Below are positions 20,120-30,016 of a stretch of 64,000 nt of DNA, one piece after another. Below the pieces are notes generated by a model. That model saw only the letters and a program-made list of their open reading frames with translations. It was not told the origin of the DNA and did no database searches. The stretch covers positions 37,833,660 through 37,897,659 of the forward strand of contig NC_067206.1 in NCBI RefSeq assembly GCF_026262505.1. The letters are read 5' to 3'. How positions within the stretch are numbered: position 1 is the stretch's first letter; every line of letters starts with the position of its first letter. The position numbers and the translations under genes were made by a program. This DNA comes from Trichomonas vaginalis G3. Taxonomy: Eukaryota; Parabasalia; Trichomonadida; Trichomonadidae.

Positions 20120-20947
20120 TTAATCAAATTTAACACCTCCTTTATTTAAATCAACTATTATTTTTCCATGTTCACCTAATTGCTGATATTGTGTGTAAAG
20201 TTCATTAATGCTCATTGGTAAATTCACTTGATAAAGCATAACGTTCAACTGTTGACGACTAAACCCACTGAAAATGAAAAGTGTTGATAGATTTGATTTA
20301 ATGTTTGTGCTTAATGCTTTGAAGTATTGAACAGCCATGAAGAATGAACACTGAATGTGTCGACATTGAGTTAATAACTGATTAAAATATGATTTCTCAT
20401 TTGTTATTAGTTTTGATTTCACCGCATCATCTAGAAAAATGAGTGAATGCAAAAATTCTCTATCAAAATTTGAAATAGAAAGTGTTTTCAAATAATTCAT
20501 CCCGTTGTTTATCAATAATTTTATCCTCTAATCCTTGCTTCTTGATTGTATTATATAATTCTTTATACATTAAAAAGTTTTTTAAATAATCTTCTGCTTC
20601 TTCTTGTGATAAATAAATAATTGGAATTTTGATTAAATGCTTTAAAGATTCAAATGTATCATCTGAAGGTGAACCTGAACGGTTGATATAAATTAACACA
20701 TGTGAATGGGGGAAGTGTTAGCAATAATGATAATTTGTTTTAATATCGTTAATGTTTTACCTTTATTTTGTTTACCAATTGCTGCAGTGATTGAATTTAA
20801 GTAACATTCAGAATATGGAATTTTCATTAATTTTTCCTTAGATAGAGCATTTCTATTATCACTCAATGCTTCATTAATCATATCATCTACGTATGTATTA
20901 TATACTCCTGCTAATTCTTCATAAGGGGTGGATGAATTTAAATCCAT
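20120..20947 (-). pseudogene. Polinton A FtsK/A32-like packaging ATPase (fossil)
   Basis: This is nearly identical to the whole 271-residue ATPase of copy B (43536-44351). Walker A is AIGKQNKGKTLT, and Walker B is LHSLIFLDDAV. A sensor-type Q-C-R-H-I-Q-C-S segment follows, as in HerA/FtsK-superfamily genome-packaging ATPases of Polintons, virophages and large DNA viruses. The enzyme would pump DNA into capsids. This copy is broken (about two or three breaks). It starts in a TAAATG context just downstream of the capsid gene. Confidence 0.88.
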
Positions 20948-20971
20948 TTAATCAAAAATAAATTTATAATT

Positions 20972-22612
20972 TTAAACATTTCTATTCATCAATATTTCAT
21001 CATATGAACTTCTATACTGTGGTGGTGTACCTGTTGGATGATATTTCAAACCTTCATCCGGTGTCCATGTCCAATATGTAGTCCTAGTAAACCAAACCTG
21101 AGGAGGATTTGTCACTTTTGAACAGTAAGTGTCATTTTCACCCTGAATGATTGGATAAGCTTTCACTTGTACTGTAACTTGTGAGTTGAAAGTTTCTAAT
21201 CCATCAAAGAATATACCCGCTCCATCACGTTGAACTGGAATAGTGCATAAGAATGAAGTTTGGTCTTTCCATGTTCTAGCTAATGGCGTGCCATTATCAT
21301 CATTCAGTGGTCTAGTTAATGAGTCCTCATATTCTTCTGTGCATTCATTCACTCCATCTAAATCAGAAGCTTGAAGCATACGTGTAAAGAATATGTCACC
21401 CACTGTGGTCATCGCTTGATCGGGGAAGTTTCTGGAATCTATAGTGACCTGAAGACCTCGAAGCATTGGATTTTCTAAAACTGTTCTTTGCATTGCATTC
21501 TTCGGAAATGTTAACACAACATCTGTAACATTATGAAGAGCGTATGAGAAATCTGAGCTAATACCTTCAGGAGTGATGCAACCTCCATTTAGTGAACGAA
21601 CGTCAATATGTTGAGCTGGAATCATGAATGGATCTTCCTTACTGAATAAACGTGGTATTGCTTTAACTGATTCTTCAATTAAACCGTATCCTGGTGTAAT
21701 GCATTTATCCTCTAAAACTTCCATCTTTGTGCATGAAATAATAACGTCATCAACTGTTGCGTCAGCAGATGTAGCGGCTAAGCTTGTAATTAATTTGGTA
21801 GGAAGTCCGATTTGTTGGAATTTGCGATCATATTTATAAACATGATTCATAATCTTTTCATAATTTTCATCAGTTATCTTTTCATAAACGTAATTTTGTA
21901 AATCAGCAACTCTTAACGGGTCAACCTGACAAAATACTAAAGTATCCCTGAAAACATAATATTTAAGAATGATATCACCAAATGATTTAGGATAATCATC
22001 GAACGCCTGAAATGCTAACAAATCATTTACCGGAATAATCATATCAAAAGTGACATCAACTTCTTCATTTGCTTTCTTGAAAACTTCTGAAGGGTCAATA
22101 TATTTACCACATACTGAGTTATCATATTTTTGAACATTATTATATAACGAATGAACAAACTTTTTAACTTTCCTTTCTGATTTTGGTTTATATGTTGCAA
22201 ATGCGAAAGATTCACGGGCACAATCCATCTGAAGATAACCGGCATCACCTCTTTCGGTTTCTACTTCTAATTGTTTAAAGCTTTGATTTGATGATTTGTA
22301 ACCAACGAATAAACGCATGCATTTAAAAGCAGCATCACATGTGAAAGCTTTATTTGAAACTAGAGTTGCTTTAACTTTGCGTTTAATATATGTGTCACCT
22401 AATTGGTTCACATCATGAGCCGGATTTGTAATTCTTAAATGAGTTTGTTTATCATCAAAATATGGAGCATCAGAGTCATAGCATGAACTTTCAAGTTCTC
22501 TATAATATCTTCTACCATCATTCTTTGCGAATATTTCATTTATCTTTTCGAATGAATGAAACACATTTCCATTAATCGGTTTAGTGTTTGGCACCAAATA
22601 GTTAGTCGTCAT
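20972..22612 (-). CDS. Polinton A major capsid protein candidate (double jelly-roll type)
   Basis: The product has 546 residues, the size expected of a Polinton major capsid protein, and looks whole. It is beta-rich throughout. A run IIPVNDLLAFQAFDDYPKSF followed by a long strand resembles the 'I-P-L-x-x-L...F' signature linking the two jelly rolls in Polinton and virophage capsid proteins. It sits next to the packaging ATPase, as capsid genes do in this lineage. Starts in a TAAATG context, MTTNYLVPNTKPINGN. Assignment is from size, strand pattern and position, not from a strict motif. The copy-B homologue (44376-46008) is broken. Confidence 0.72.
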   Translation of the reverse strand: MTTNYLVPNTKPINGNVFHSFEKINEIFAKNDGRRYYRELESSCYDSDAPYFDDKQTHLRITNPAHDVNQLGDTYIKRKVKATLVSNKAFTCDAAFKCMRLFVGYKSSNQSFKQLEVETERGDAGYLQMDCARESFAFATYKPKSERKVKKFVHSLYNNVQKYDNSVCGKYIDPSEVFKKANEEVDVTFDMIIPVNDLLAFQAFDDYPKSFGDIILKYYVFRDTLVFCQVDPLRVADLQNYVYEKITDENYEKIMNHVYKYDRKFQQIGLPTKLITSLAATSADATVDDVIISCTKMEVLEDKCITPGYGLIEESVKAIPRLFSKEDPFMIPAQHIDVRSLNGGCITPEGISSDFSYALHNVTDVVLTFPKNAMQRTVLENPMLRGLQVTIDSRNFPDQAMTTVGDIFFTRMLQASDLDGVNECTEEYEDSLTRPLNDDNGTPLARTWKDQTSFLCTIPVQRDGAGIFFDGLETFNSQVTVQVKAYPIIQGENDTYCSKVTNPPQVWFTRTTYWTWTPDEGLKYHPTGTPPQYRSSYDEILMNRNV

Positions 22613-22682
22613 TTATTAATAAATAAAAAATCAAAATTAAAAGATGAAAATGAATTTTTTAATTTTAATGAAATAATCAACT

Positions 22683-22898
22683 ATGGCTGCGGGTATATTT
22701 AAGAAACTGTGGGATAGAGTAAAAAGAGGAGCGAGTAAAGTTTGGGAAACATTGAAGAAGGGAGCAAATTGGATATTTAAGAATAAAGAAGCAATTAGTG
22801 ACATTGCTGAATCAATAACACCAAAAGCTGCCCCAATAAGAGAAGTTTTAAATAAAGGAGAAAAAGTTTATCAAAGACTTCAACCGATACTAAGATAA
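22683..22898 (+). CDS. Polinton A small amphipathic protein, pVI-like (plus strand)
   Basis: The 71-residue product starts MAAGIFKKLWDRVKRGASKV and is a strongly amphipathic, basic helix with regularly spaced W residues, then a short C-terminal helix. The layout recalls the membrane-lytic N-terminal helix of adenovirus protein VI (L-W-x-x-I-K...). A role in breaching host membranes during entry is inference. It shares MAAG-[IF]-FKKLW with the neighbouring minus-strand protein, so the two look like paralogues. It is almost identical in copy B. Looks whole. Confidence 0.6.
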   Translation: MAAGIFKKLWDRVKRGASKVWETLKKGANWIFKNKEAISDIAESITPKAAPIREVLNKGEKVYQRLQPILR

Positions 22899-22933
22899 AA
22901 ATAATATTTATTTATTTTTCCACTATCTACCTC

Positions 22934-23158
22934 CTATTTTATTAAGTATTCCTTCAGCAATTCCACCAACTCGTTACCTGCTTGTGCTCCCATCGCTGGA
23001 TTACCTGCTTTAGTACCTAATACTCCACCTATGATAGTTCCTGCCGTTTTCGCTACTGGTGCCAAAAAGTTTGCAACGGGTTTAATAATCTTTTTATAAA
23101 CCCAACCCGCAGCTTTCTTAATTCCTTCCCATAATTTTTTAAAGAATCCTGCCGCCAT
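22934..23158 (-). pseudogene. Polinton A small amphipathic/hydrophobic protein (minus strand, fossil)
   Basis: This is the counterpart of the 78-residue gene at 46319-46555. The N-terminus MAAGFFKKLWEGIKKAAGWV is an amphipathic basic helix. It is followed by a glycine- and alanine-rich hydrophobic segment (AKTAGTIIGGVLGTKAGNP) that could insert into membranes. It is convergent with, and apparently paralogous to, the gene at 22683. The copy is broken (about one break). Confidence 0.6.
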
Positions 23159-23224
23159 TTCTGATTTAATATTAATTAAAAAATGTATTTCATCACTTAT
23201 ATTCTAATTTTTATTTAATGGTAA

Positions 23225-23587
23225 ATGAAACCGATTTTAAAAATAAATGAAACAGAGGAGGAAGAAATAAGTAAAGATGCTCAACAAAAAATAAACGTTG
23301 TTAAACCAATTACTGAAATAAAAATTTTTTCATCTGTTGAAGAATTTAATGACTATTATGCTAATAATAAAAAATTATTTGAAGAATTGACAACGTGTAA
23401 ATTGAATAAAATGTTTAAAGTTGATGGATTCAAAATTTCAAAAATAAAAGGGGTGGTTAGTTTGAAATCTATTCCTCAATCAAGAATCACCGCATTAATG
23501 AAAATTGATGATTTAACAAAAAGAATAGAAGAGATTGAAGAAAGAATAAATCAAATAATTGATTTCATAAATTCAAATAATCATTAA
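23225..23587 (+). CDS. Polinton A small coiled-coil protein, 120 residues
   Basis: The product starts MKPILKINETEEEEISKDAQ, with a central mixed domain and a C-terminal coiled coil (KIDDLTKRIEEIEERINQII). Near-identical genes are at 46622 (copy B) and 49452 (fragment C, minus). The start is in a TAAATG context. Family unknown; trimerisation or a minor virion component is possible but unproven. Looks whole. Confidence 0.6.
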   Translation: MKPILKINETEEEEISKDAQQKINVVKPITEIKIFSSVEEFNDYYANNKKLFEELTTCKLNKMFKVDGFKISKIKGVVSLKSIPQSRITALMKIDDLTKRIEEIEERINQIIDFINSNNH

Positions 23588-23617
23588 TTTCTTAAAGTTC
23601 AATGTTGATTCTGAGAC

Positions 23618-23923
23618 ATGAATTTTTAAAGTTTATTTTTTTATTTTTTATTTCATTATGGTAGTGAATCTTTCATTCATGAAAATAATTCACAGTCTTC
23701 CTTTTTAAATTGAAGTTTAACCCATTCAGGATTTAAACAATGTTTAATTAATCGCGGAATATCTGACATCATCTATATATAGCTTCTTTTATAAAAGATA
23801 AAAAATAAATTATTTTAAAATTAATGTTAATTTTTAATGTGTTTATAAATAAATATATTTTAATGCATCGTCTATATATAGATGTAACAAAAAAAGTCAC
23901 ACAACCCTTCCTATCCTACTACT
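23618..23923 (-). repeat. Terminal inverted repeat of Polinton A, right
   Basis: This is the inverted partner of 5033-5333. Read from the outside it runs AGTAGTAGGATAGGAAGGG, T-run, TCTATATATAGA, then blocks shared with the left end. It also holds about 150 bp absent from the left repeat, including a start MMSDIPRLIKHC read on the minus strand. The same sequence, inverted, forms the end of fragment C (from 49254). Confidence 0.85.
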
Positions 23924-23929
23924 TCTGAA
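23924..23929. repeat. Target site duplication of Polinton A, right (TCTGAA)
   Basis: This is the right-hand partner of the TCTGAA at 5027-5032. Host sequence resumes after it with no further similarity between the two flanks. Confidence 0.93.
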
Positions 23930-24271
23930 TTCAGTTTTTCAGAACATGTCTTATCCATCATATGCATGCAATATATTACATACTTATAAGACCTTCACTT
24001 AAATTTTTCATTTTAAACAAGTTTTTAACATGATATCGAGTGAGCAACAATACACAAGTCAAAATTTGGCATAACTTATCGCATAATAGCCCTTTAAACG
24101 AATATTAATATACAATTAGTTTTTCTGTTCAAAACTTCGAGAAGAAAATTTAAATGTGAAAAATCGTTTAGAATATGTTAACAATAGGAACCATTTCTAT
24201 GAAATTTTAGCTGTATTATCTTTAAAAAGAGAGAATTATTTAAGTCATAAAAACAGAAAACAGGGATTTTT
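23930..24271. other. Host intergenic DNA right of Polinton A
   Basis: This is AT-rich sequence between the right target duplication and the end of the minus-strand gene at 24272. No reading frame or repeat is supported. Confidence 0.5.
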
Positions 24272-25303
24272 TTATTCAATATATTTTGAGAATGGAGCAT
24301 TTCTAATTTTATCTTTGTATTCATCATAGTTTTTCACGGTGAGGTCGGTTAAGGACTGCATCGTGGTAAACGGCACCTGTTGATAAGGATGCAAATGATA
24401 TTGTAATCTATTTCTCCATGTATCATAATCTAATACATAACCATATGGGCAAATCATAGGCCTATGGAAAGGTAAATTCGTCAGGGGATCGCAATATCCT
24501 CTTAAAGGATTTTGTGTCTGATCTATTGGGTCAAATAATGGTTGACCAATTCTATGAGTAATTCCGTCCTTAATGAACATAATTCCAGTAAATGTTCTTT
24601 TTTCTTTCGATTTTCTTCTACGCTTTTGAGGTTGATCGAATGCATTACGCTTCTTCAACTCTTCATATATAAATTCACATTGTTCTAAGGTCCATTTAAA
24701 ACTTTCTGCTAATACATTTTTATCCATATCATCCCAACTATCTTTTAGTATGCGAACAACTTTATTATAGTATTGGGTAGTCCATTTATCTATATCTGGC
24801 ATTTGGGATCTCTTTATCGCTGCTAATCTATCTTCGGGTGAGAGATCAATTAAAGGAGAGTACTTTGGGCTTTCACCACTCGACGAATTTTGAAATTTTT
24901 GCTTAAACTTGTCTGCTTCTGCGCCGACAAAGGCAATAAGTTCTCTTTTGAACCCTTCATCTCTCAAATTTGTTTCCATTTCTGGTACGGTGAGTTTATA
25001 GGTATTCAAAGCGGCGAAAAAGTGCAAAGGAGTTCCTTGGGGCCATATTTTAAGCCACTGTTTGTAATAAGCATTAACTGTATTTATTCTTCGTTGAAAT
25101 AAATCTTGATTAAAACGTTCTACATATTTTCGAGTTTGTTCATCTGGCATATTAATAAAAGATGCCTTGAAACATTCTACGTCTTTTAGTTTAAGAGGAC
25201 CATCGATATATTGCGCCGATGAGAGCATACATGAGTTCATCAAAATTTTGGTTATGCAGTTTTTGAATTCAAAATTTGAATTTTGTTTCGATTTCTTTAT
25301 CAA
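24272..25303 (-). CDS. Hypothetical protein with a possible U-box-like C-terminal segment
   Basis: A 343-residue open frame starts MIKKSKQNSNFEFKNC. The N-terminal 220 residues are mostly helical (KYVERFNQDLFQRRINTVNA). A basic patch QKRRRKSKEKR at about 230-240 could be a nuclear localisation signal. Residues about 270-305 contain C-D-P-L-T-N-L-P-F-H-R-P-M-I-C-P-Y-G-Y-V-L-D, which recalls the U-box pattern (C-P-I-T...P-V-x-x-x-G-x-x-[YF]), though only two cysteines are present and the match is loose. I do not recognise a named family. Codon use is host-like and the frame is long and intact, so it is probably a real gene lying alone between two AT-rich intergenic regions. Confidence 0.7.
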   Translation of the reverse strand: MIKKSKQNSNFEFKNCITKILMNSCMLSSAQYIDGPLKLKDVECFKASFINMPDEQTRKYVERFNQDLFQRRINTVNAYYKQWLKIWPQGTPLHFFAALNTYKLTVPEMETNLRDEGFKRELIAFVGAEADKFKQKFQNSSSGESPKYSPLIDLSPEDRLAAIKRSQMPDIDKWTTQYYNKVVRILKDSWDDMDKNVLAESFKWTLEQCEFIYEELKKRNAFDQPQKRRRKSKEKRTFTGIMFIKDGITHRIGQPLFDPIDQTQNPLRGYCDPLTNLPFHRPMICPYGYVLDYDTWRNRLQYHLHPYQQVPFTTMQSLTDLTVKNYDEYKDKIRNAPFSKYIE

Positions 25304-26299
25304 TTAATAATGAATTATTATGTTTTGAGAAAAATTTATAGAAATTTATATGGAAGATTTTTCAAAATTTTCATAGTTTTTTTGGATTTTTTAAGATAAC
25401 TTTGAGCTAGAATTCACATTTGGATTTATATAACCGAGAAATTGTTTGACTAGTTTACAAAATCTAGTTTTGAGAAAATGAAAATTCTGCCATAAAAAGT
25501 CAACAAGACAAAAAAACTTATTTAATGGAAATGGGATAGTGTTCTAACTCGTTTTTTTCCGATAAATCAGTTATCCTTCCACTTCTTTTCAAAAGTTTAT
25601 CCTACAAAAAATTAAAGAGATATAAATGTTCTATTAAACAAAAATAAACACCGATAAATTTTGAATTTCCCTCAAAAATGCATCGCTGAATAACCTTTTT
25701 ATCAGGGGCCAGATAGAATTTATTCCATAATTTCATGAAAATGAATATTATCCCTTTTTCCGCTCTCTATGTTTGAGTAAATCCCGAATATTCAATCCTT
25801 AATATGAGATTATATGAAATTAATCATTCACCTTATATATACTATATTTTGTAAAAATATTTCTGATATCCTGCTTCTCATATACTACTTTCATTTTATA
25901 AATCTTTATACAAATTTAGCCAATATTAATGGAATAATTGATCTACACGTTTGTGAGGCGATTTAGGGGCTATAGAATGCTTTTGAACCTCTTAATTATG
26001 TTTTATCAATGAATATTTTTAACAATTAATTTGAAAAATTTATTTACGCGTTTTTCTAAAATATTGTTTCTTTAGTGCTCGGCTTCTAATATTCTTAGAT
26101 CCGATTTTTAATTTGAGATCAAAAGCACGCTATGTTTTCTTTGAGAATAACTTTTTCTGCCTGAAAATTAACTGCATTCAATTTTTGTGAATTATTGAAT
26201 ATATTCGTAATTAAATTTTTATTTAATGATGAGTGGAGATTATGAAAAATTAAAAAATTTGAGAAAAATGGATAACCTCGCATAAAATCATTTTTGTGA
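25304..26299. other. Host intergenic region
   Basis: About 1 kb of AT-rich DNA lies between two divergently transcribed host genes (24272-25303 minus, 26300-26968 plus). Short frames here have random-looking composition. I see no repeat, RNA gene or element end. Confidence 0.5.
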
Positions 26300-26968
26300 A
26301 TGGAAAGTTTACCTGTTTGGGAACCTGGTGAGGAACTGGCCAACTGTCTTTCACATGCTGTTATGGTTCCTATCACAATTTATTTAACAACTTACCTAAT
26401 TAAGCAACAAATGAAAGTTCACGATAGAGTCAATATTTTTGGTGTTACAGTATATGGATTATGCGTTCTTTTCCTCTTTTTAAATTCATCATTATATCAT
26501 GGGTGTACATACGAACCTGTTAAACGGGTTTTAAGATACATTGACCATTGTACAATTTTCTTCCAAATTGCTGGCTCCTATACTCCATGTGTATTATATG
26601 CTATGAGAACATATACAGGAATTGCTCTTCTTATATATATTTGGGTATTTGCTGTAATAGGTATCGTTTCAAAAATCTTTTTCTTCGATAAAATAGAAGG
26701 CACTTACATTTATCTTGCAATGGGATGGAGCATCATTGTTTGTATCAAAGAGTTCAACAGATCGTTTGATTTTTCGCAGAAATTATGGATTGCTTTAGGC
26801 GGCGTTAGTTACTCAATCGGCTGTATCTTTTTCGAGATTGATAAGCCATTTTTCCATTTAATTTTCCACTTCTTCATCTCTGGAGGAGCTCTTTGTCAAT
26901 TCTACGCAATCTATCTACTTGGTGAAAGATTCTTAAATAACTATAATAAAAAGGATTCGAAAAAATAA
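26300..26968 (+). CDS. PAQR/hemolysin III family seven-helix membrane protein
   Basis: The product has 222 residues with seven hydrophobic spans. Family landmarks are in place: EELANCLSH at residues 11-19 before helix 1, NSSLYHG at 62-68 (H67), the Y-I-D-H pair at 80-83, G-S-Y-T-P shortly after, and the final histidine pair in FFHLIFHFF (H186, H190). The histidines and aspartate form the metal site of the progestin/adiponectin receptor and hemolysin III superfamily, whose characterised members act as lipid hydrolases, receptors or membrane-homeostasis factors. Length is close to the bacterial HlyIII type, so without the long N-terminal domain of animal receptors. No signal peptide. It looks complete. 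Confidence 0.92.
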   Translation: MESLPVWEPGEELANCLSHAVMVPITIYLTTYLIKQQMKVHDRVNIFGVTVYGLCVLFLFLNSSLYHGCTYEPVKRVLRYIDHCTIFFQIAGSYTPCVLYAMRTYTGIALLIYIWVFAVIGIVSKIFFFDKIEGTYIYLAMGWSIIVCIKEFNRSFDFSQKLWIALGGVSYSIGCIFFEIDKPFFHLIFHFFISGGALCQFYAIYLLGERFLNNYNKKDSKK

Positions 26969-28216
26969 GTACACTTTGTCCTTTTAAATAAAAATCTATC
27001 TTGATAAATTTTGTTTTTTTGTTTTGCACCCTTTACTAACCGACATATTTTCATTGAAATAGCATGTCCTTATAATTTCATTGTGATGGCTCAATTTTAT
27101 TTGTTAAATCACATTCTTGACATAAAAAAGCATTTAGTTGCATACCAATATTTAATAGTGTACTTGTTTATATTTTTGTTTTCCACAATAATTTCAAATA
27201 TCTTATCAACAAATCTATCTTTTTTCCTTGTCTATAATGATATTTTTTTAGAAAATATATGTGTTAATATCATTTTATAATTGAAGCCCATTAATTGGCT
27301 AACAAGACCACTATCATCGTTTGACAGTATACGAAAAAAGTGGGTCTTAAAATCATTTTGGGTCTTATTTTTAACCGCAAAATCCCCACAATTTTGAATA
27401 CTTTGGCAAAAAAACTTGGAAAAAATAGCGTCTACATACTATGTATATTAAGATTTTGCAAAGTGTCAAAAAATAAAATTTTTTTAAAAAAAATTTTTAG
27501 GGAGTTCGAAAAAAGTAATGATTGTAAGAGATGGGAAGTATTTACGCTTGAAGTCGGAGTGGATCTGAAAAGCATTTGTAGAGGTGCATATCTTAGTATG
27601 CAAAATTGAGATACTGTGTTGAAATCTACAAAATTCAAAATCTGACACAAGTCTCTCTGACCATATTATACTCGATTCTTTCTCTGTTGTATTGGATTTA
27701 ATGAAAATGCTCGTTAATAGATACACATTTATTTAAAAATGATATCCGTTATTAAATCATATGCTTTGTGGGCGCAGAAACTTGTGTTTTCGACTTTGTG
27801 AGTTGGTAATGAGCGATACGAATGGGTCAGTTTTGTTAGTAATGTCATCTGTGAAAAAATCGTTAATTGAACAATATGTAATAATTTTTGAAAATGAAGT
27901 AAACAGTATATTGAAATGTGCAGTATTAAGCTACTCTTTGACCTTGTAAGTTTTGATCAATTATGAAGCTGAAGGTATATTTGCAGGTAAGCAAGTTTGG
28001 GGAAAAATCTTATAGCTAAAAATAAAAATTGTACGAAATAATTATGTGGTTCATTTGCTAAGGTGCTTTATTTTGGGGGTCAGAAAAATCAGGTTCGAAT
28101 CCGAATACATCTTATTTTTTCTTTTTTCATTATATCAATAAATTGTATTATCCCCAAGAATTATTTTAATAAGAATCAATTTGGAATTTGATCCATGAAT
28201 AATATATTTCGTATTT
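26969..28216. other. Host intergenic region between PAQR gene and nested Polintons
   Basis: This is about 1.25 kb of very AT-rich DNA. Short frames at 27011-27280, 27340-27609 and 27761-27949 have low-complexity composition and no recognisable motif. GGTTCGAATCC at 28092-28102 matches a tRNA internal B box and is followed by a T-run, but no cloverleaf forms around it. No supported gene. Confidence 0.5.
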
Positions 28217-28352
28217 AGTAGTAGGATAGGATGGGTTTAGTGACTTTTTTTGTTACATCTATATATAGACGATGCATTAAAATATATTTATTTATAAATC
28301 ATTAAAAAAATTAACATTAATTTTAAATAATTTATTTTTTATTCTTACATAA

Positions 28353-28655
28353 ATGACCCAACAAGTAAAACCAGATAAAATAGATTATCGAATTTTAGAG
28401 GATGGTGTTCCTGTTTATATTCAAAGATTTAAAGGGAAGCAATATTATAGAATTGTTAATCCTGAATATCTTAAACATTTATTTAAAAAGGAAGACTGTG
28501 AATTATTAAACGTTAATGAATATGAAACCAATAAATCAAAATTGAAATATAAATATATTGGAAGTGATGAAAGGTGTAAAGATAAAGATAAAGTTTATTC
28601 AGTTTCATATAATGAATGGAAAACCAATAAGATAAGAAAACATTTAGGAGATTAT
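28353..28655 (+). pseudogene. Polinton D left-end gene, interrupted by insertion of copy B
   Basis: The start is in the TAAATG context (MTQQVKPDKIDYRILEDG). The product is lysine- and tyrosine-rich. The segment VYIQRFKGKQYYRIV followed by YLKHLFKKEDCELL resembles the short gene in fragment C at 49338 (WVKLQFKNEDCELL) and, more loosely, the K-[DN]-G...R-K beta-hairpin proteins of family 2. Function unknown. The gene is a fossil split by copy B. Confidence 0.5.
28650..28655. repeat. Target site duplication of Polinton B, left (GATTAT)
   Basis: The hexamer abuts the left terminal repeat and recurs at 47698-47703 next to the right one. Both flanks belong to Polinton D. Confidence 0.92.
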
Positions 28656-28870
28656 AGTAGTATATGTTGAAGGGTTGTGTGACTTTTTTTGTAAACGTAA
28701 GAATTCATACAATATTGAACGATTTTGTATCATTTTTTTTAACATATGAAGTAAAAAATGTATGATTCTTACGGTTTTTATTCTTACGTTTTTGAATAAA
28801 TCAAGATTTAAAAAATTGACTTCTTACGTAAAATTAAAACTAAGTTAAATTTATTTTTTTTATTTTTTAT
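28656..28870 (+). repeat. Terminal inverted repeat of Polinton B, left
   Basis: About 215 bp are nearly identical in inverted form to 47483-47697. It holds several CTTACG/CGTAAG steps (for example TTCTTACGGTTTTTATTCTT) that may be protein-binding sites, and a T-rich stretch leading into the first gene. Confidence 0.93.
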
Positions 28871-28873
28871 TTA

Positions 28874-30016
28874 ATGATAATGAGTATAACAACTAATTCA
28901 TTGAAATCTTTAAAGTTCACTAATTCAGAATTAGAAAATATTTTAGAAAATTTTGGAGACGGTTCTTATCCAACATATATGCAGAATGTGAAAGAGTTTT
29001 TCCAGATTGTTGAATGAATTTAAATATAACGGACCAATTACTAAAAAGGCTATAATGAGATATTTATATCCCAAAAAAAGTTGAAAAACAGGAGAATATT
29101 CCTCTTTATGGTCCAGAGGACCTGGGCTCAGAGAGCCTTGAAAACACCTCCTGAATATTTTGAAGAAAAAATTAAACAAGATGAATATTATAACGATGAG
29201 ATTGAGAAATTGGAACAATTAAGAAATGAAATAGATGAAAAAATTAAGGAATTGAGAATGCTGAAATGAAGTAGAGGGTTTAATGAATATCCCAGCTTCA
29301 GAATCAGAAGTTCAAAAATCACATGAGGAAAGATATAAAAATTACTTTTTGGAATCTACTAAAAATTTATTAGATGGTGATATTGACGAAACACTTTCAG
29401 AAGAAGGCACAAAATTTATTCATAAACATAAGTTACAATTTATTGACGATGGAGATTATCCATGTATATTACTTTCACCTCCTCTTGATTCTGAAAAATT
29501 CAAAAAAGCACTGAAAAATGTAACATATGCAACAAATACGATTAAGAAAGAAGACCATGATATTTAACACAATATTTTATTTAAATAAATGTACAGGTGT
29601 TGATAAAGTTTTTGATTTGTTAGATAAAATATCAAAAGAAACAATTGGAACTATAAAATTTTATGTGATTGTGGTTTCATTATTGAAGATACCAATAATG
29701 TTTCATATGAAAGAACAGCACCGAAGGAAGACGAAGTTGAAAGGTCTATACCATTCGTTATTAAGAATAAAAAGATATGAAAACTTATAAACATTATATT
29801 TATTCATTTATTTCAGAAAAAATGGAAGCAACCCATAAAACATCTTCTCATCATTTTATAGCTATTCATACATTCCTTTTCAAAGTTGTGAAATTAAATA
29901 AGACAGGAATTAGATTTAATGTATCAGGGTACGCATTCTTGAGTAAATTAAAATGTATTCGTCACGTCGCAGATGATAAAAATTTATGTGTTCTTAATTC
30001 ATTTTATGGACTTTAG
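28874..30016 (+). pseudogene. Polinton B leftmost gene, candidate terminal protein (fossil)
   Basis: This is homologous to the whole gene at 5349-6455, including the box MNIPASESEV, and is nearly identical in its last 80 residues. The first 90 residues differ more from copy A than the remainder does. It carries a double hairpin insert at 29110-29137. It is broken (about four breaks). Confidence 0.65.
29110..29137 (+). repeat. Double hairpin insert in leftmost gene (Polinton B)
   Basis: GGTCC(AGA)GGACC at 29110-29122 and GGCTC(AGA)GAGCC at 29125-29137 are two perfect 5-bp stems with AGA loops, 2 nt apart. Copy A has no such structure at the matching place (around 5560-5600). Confidence 0.85.

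Larger units (their letters stand above)
5033..23923. mobile_element. Maverick/Polinton element, family 1 copy A (full length, fossil)
   Basis: An 18.9-kb element is bounded by inverted ends starting AGTAGTAGGATAGG at 5033 and ending with the complement at 23923. It is flanked by a perfect 6-bp duplication TCTGAA (5027-5032 and 23924-23929), the duplication length typical of Mavericks/Polintons. It carries the hallmark set: protein-primed DNA polymerase B, rve-type integrase, FtsK/A32-like ATPase and a jelly-roll-type capsid protein. It also carries a primase-helicase, a phage-type fibre and several small genes. Plus-strand replication genes fill the left half, mostly minus-strand structural genes the right half. 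The element looks structurally whole at its ends but is broken inside, with about ten breaks in all. Retained target duplication and near-identity to copy B argue for a fairly recent insertion. Confidence 0.95.
28217..28655 (+). mobile_element. Polinton family 1, older copy D, left part (interrupted by copy B)
   Basis: A terminal repeat starts AGTAGTAGGATAGG at 28217, followed by T-run and TCTATATATAGA, very like the outer right end of copy A read inward. A gene starts at 28353. At 28655 the element is interrupted by copy B, and its continuation is found at 47704 after the GATTAT duplication. It is a fossil fragment and older than copy B. The 6 bp outside its end (GTATTT) have no matching partner in the window. 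Confidence 0.8.

Noticed and set aside
27011-27949. Several short open frames after the PAQR gene
   Set aside because: AT-driven composition, no motif, overlapping frames on both strands, no neighbour context.
28048-28120. tRNA-like region with a perfect B box GGTTCGAATCC and downstream T-run
   Set aside because: I could not form an acceptor stem, D arm or a good T stem around it, so no cloverleaf is supported.
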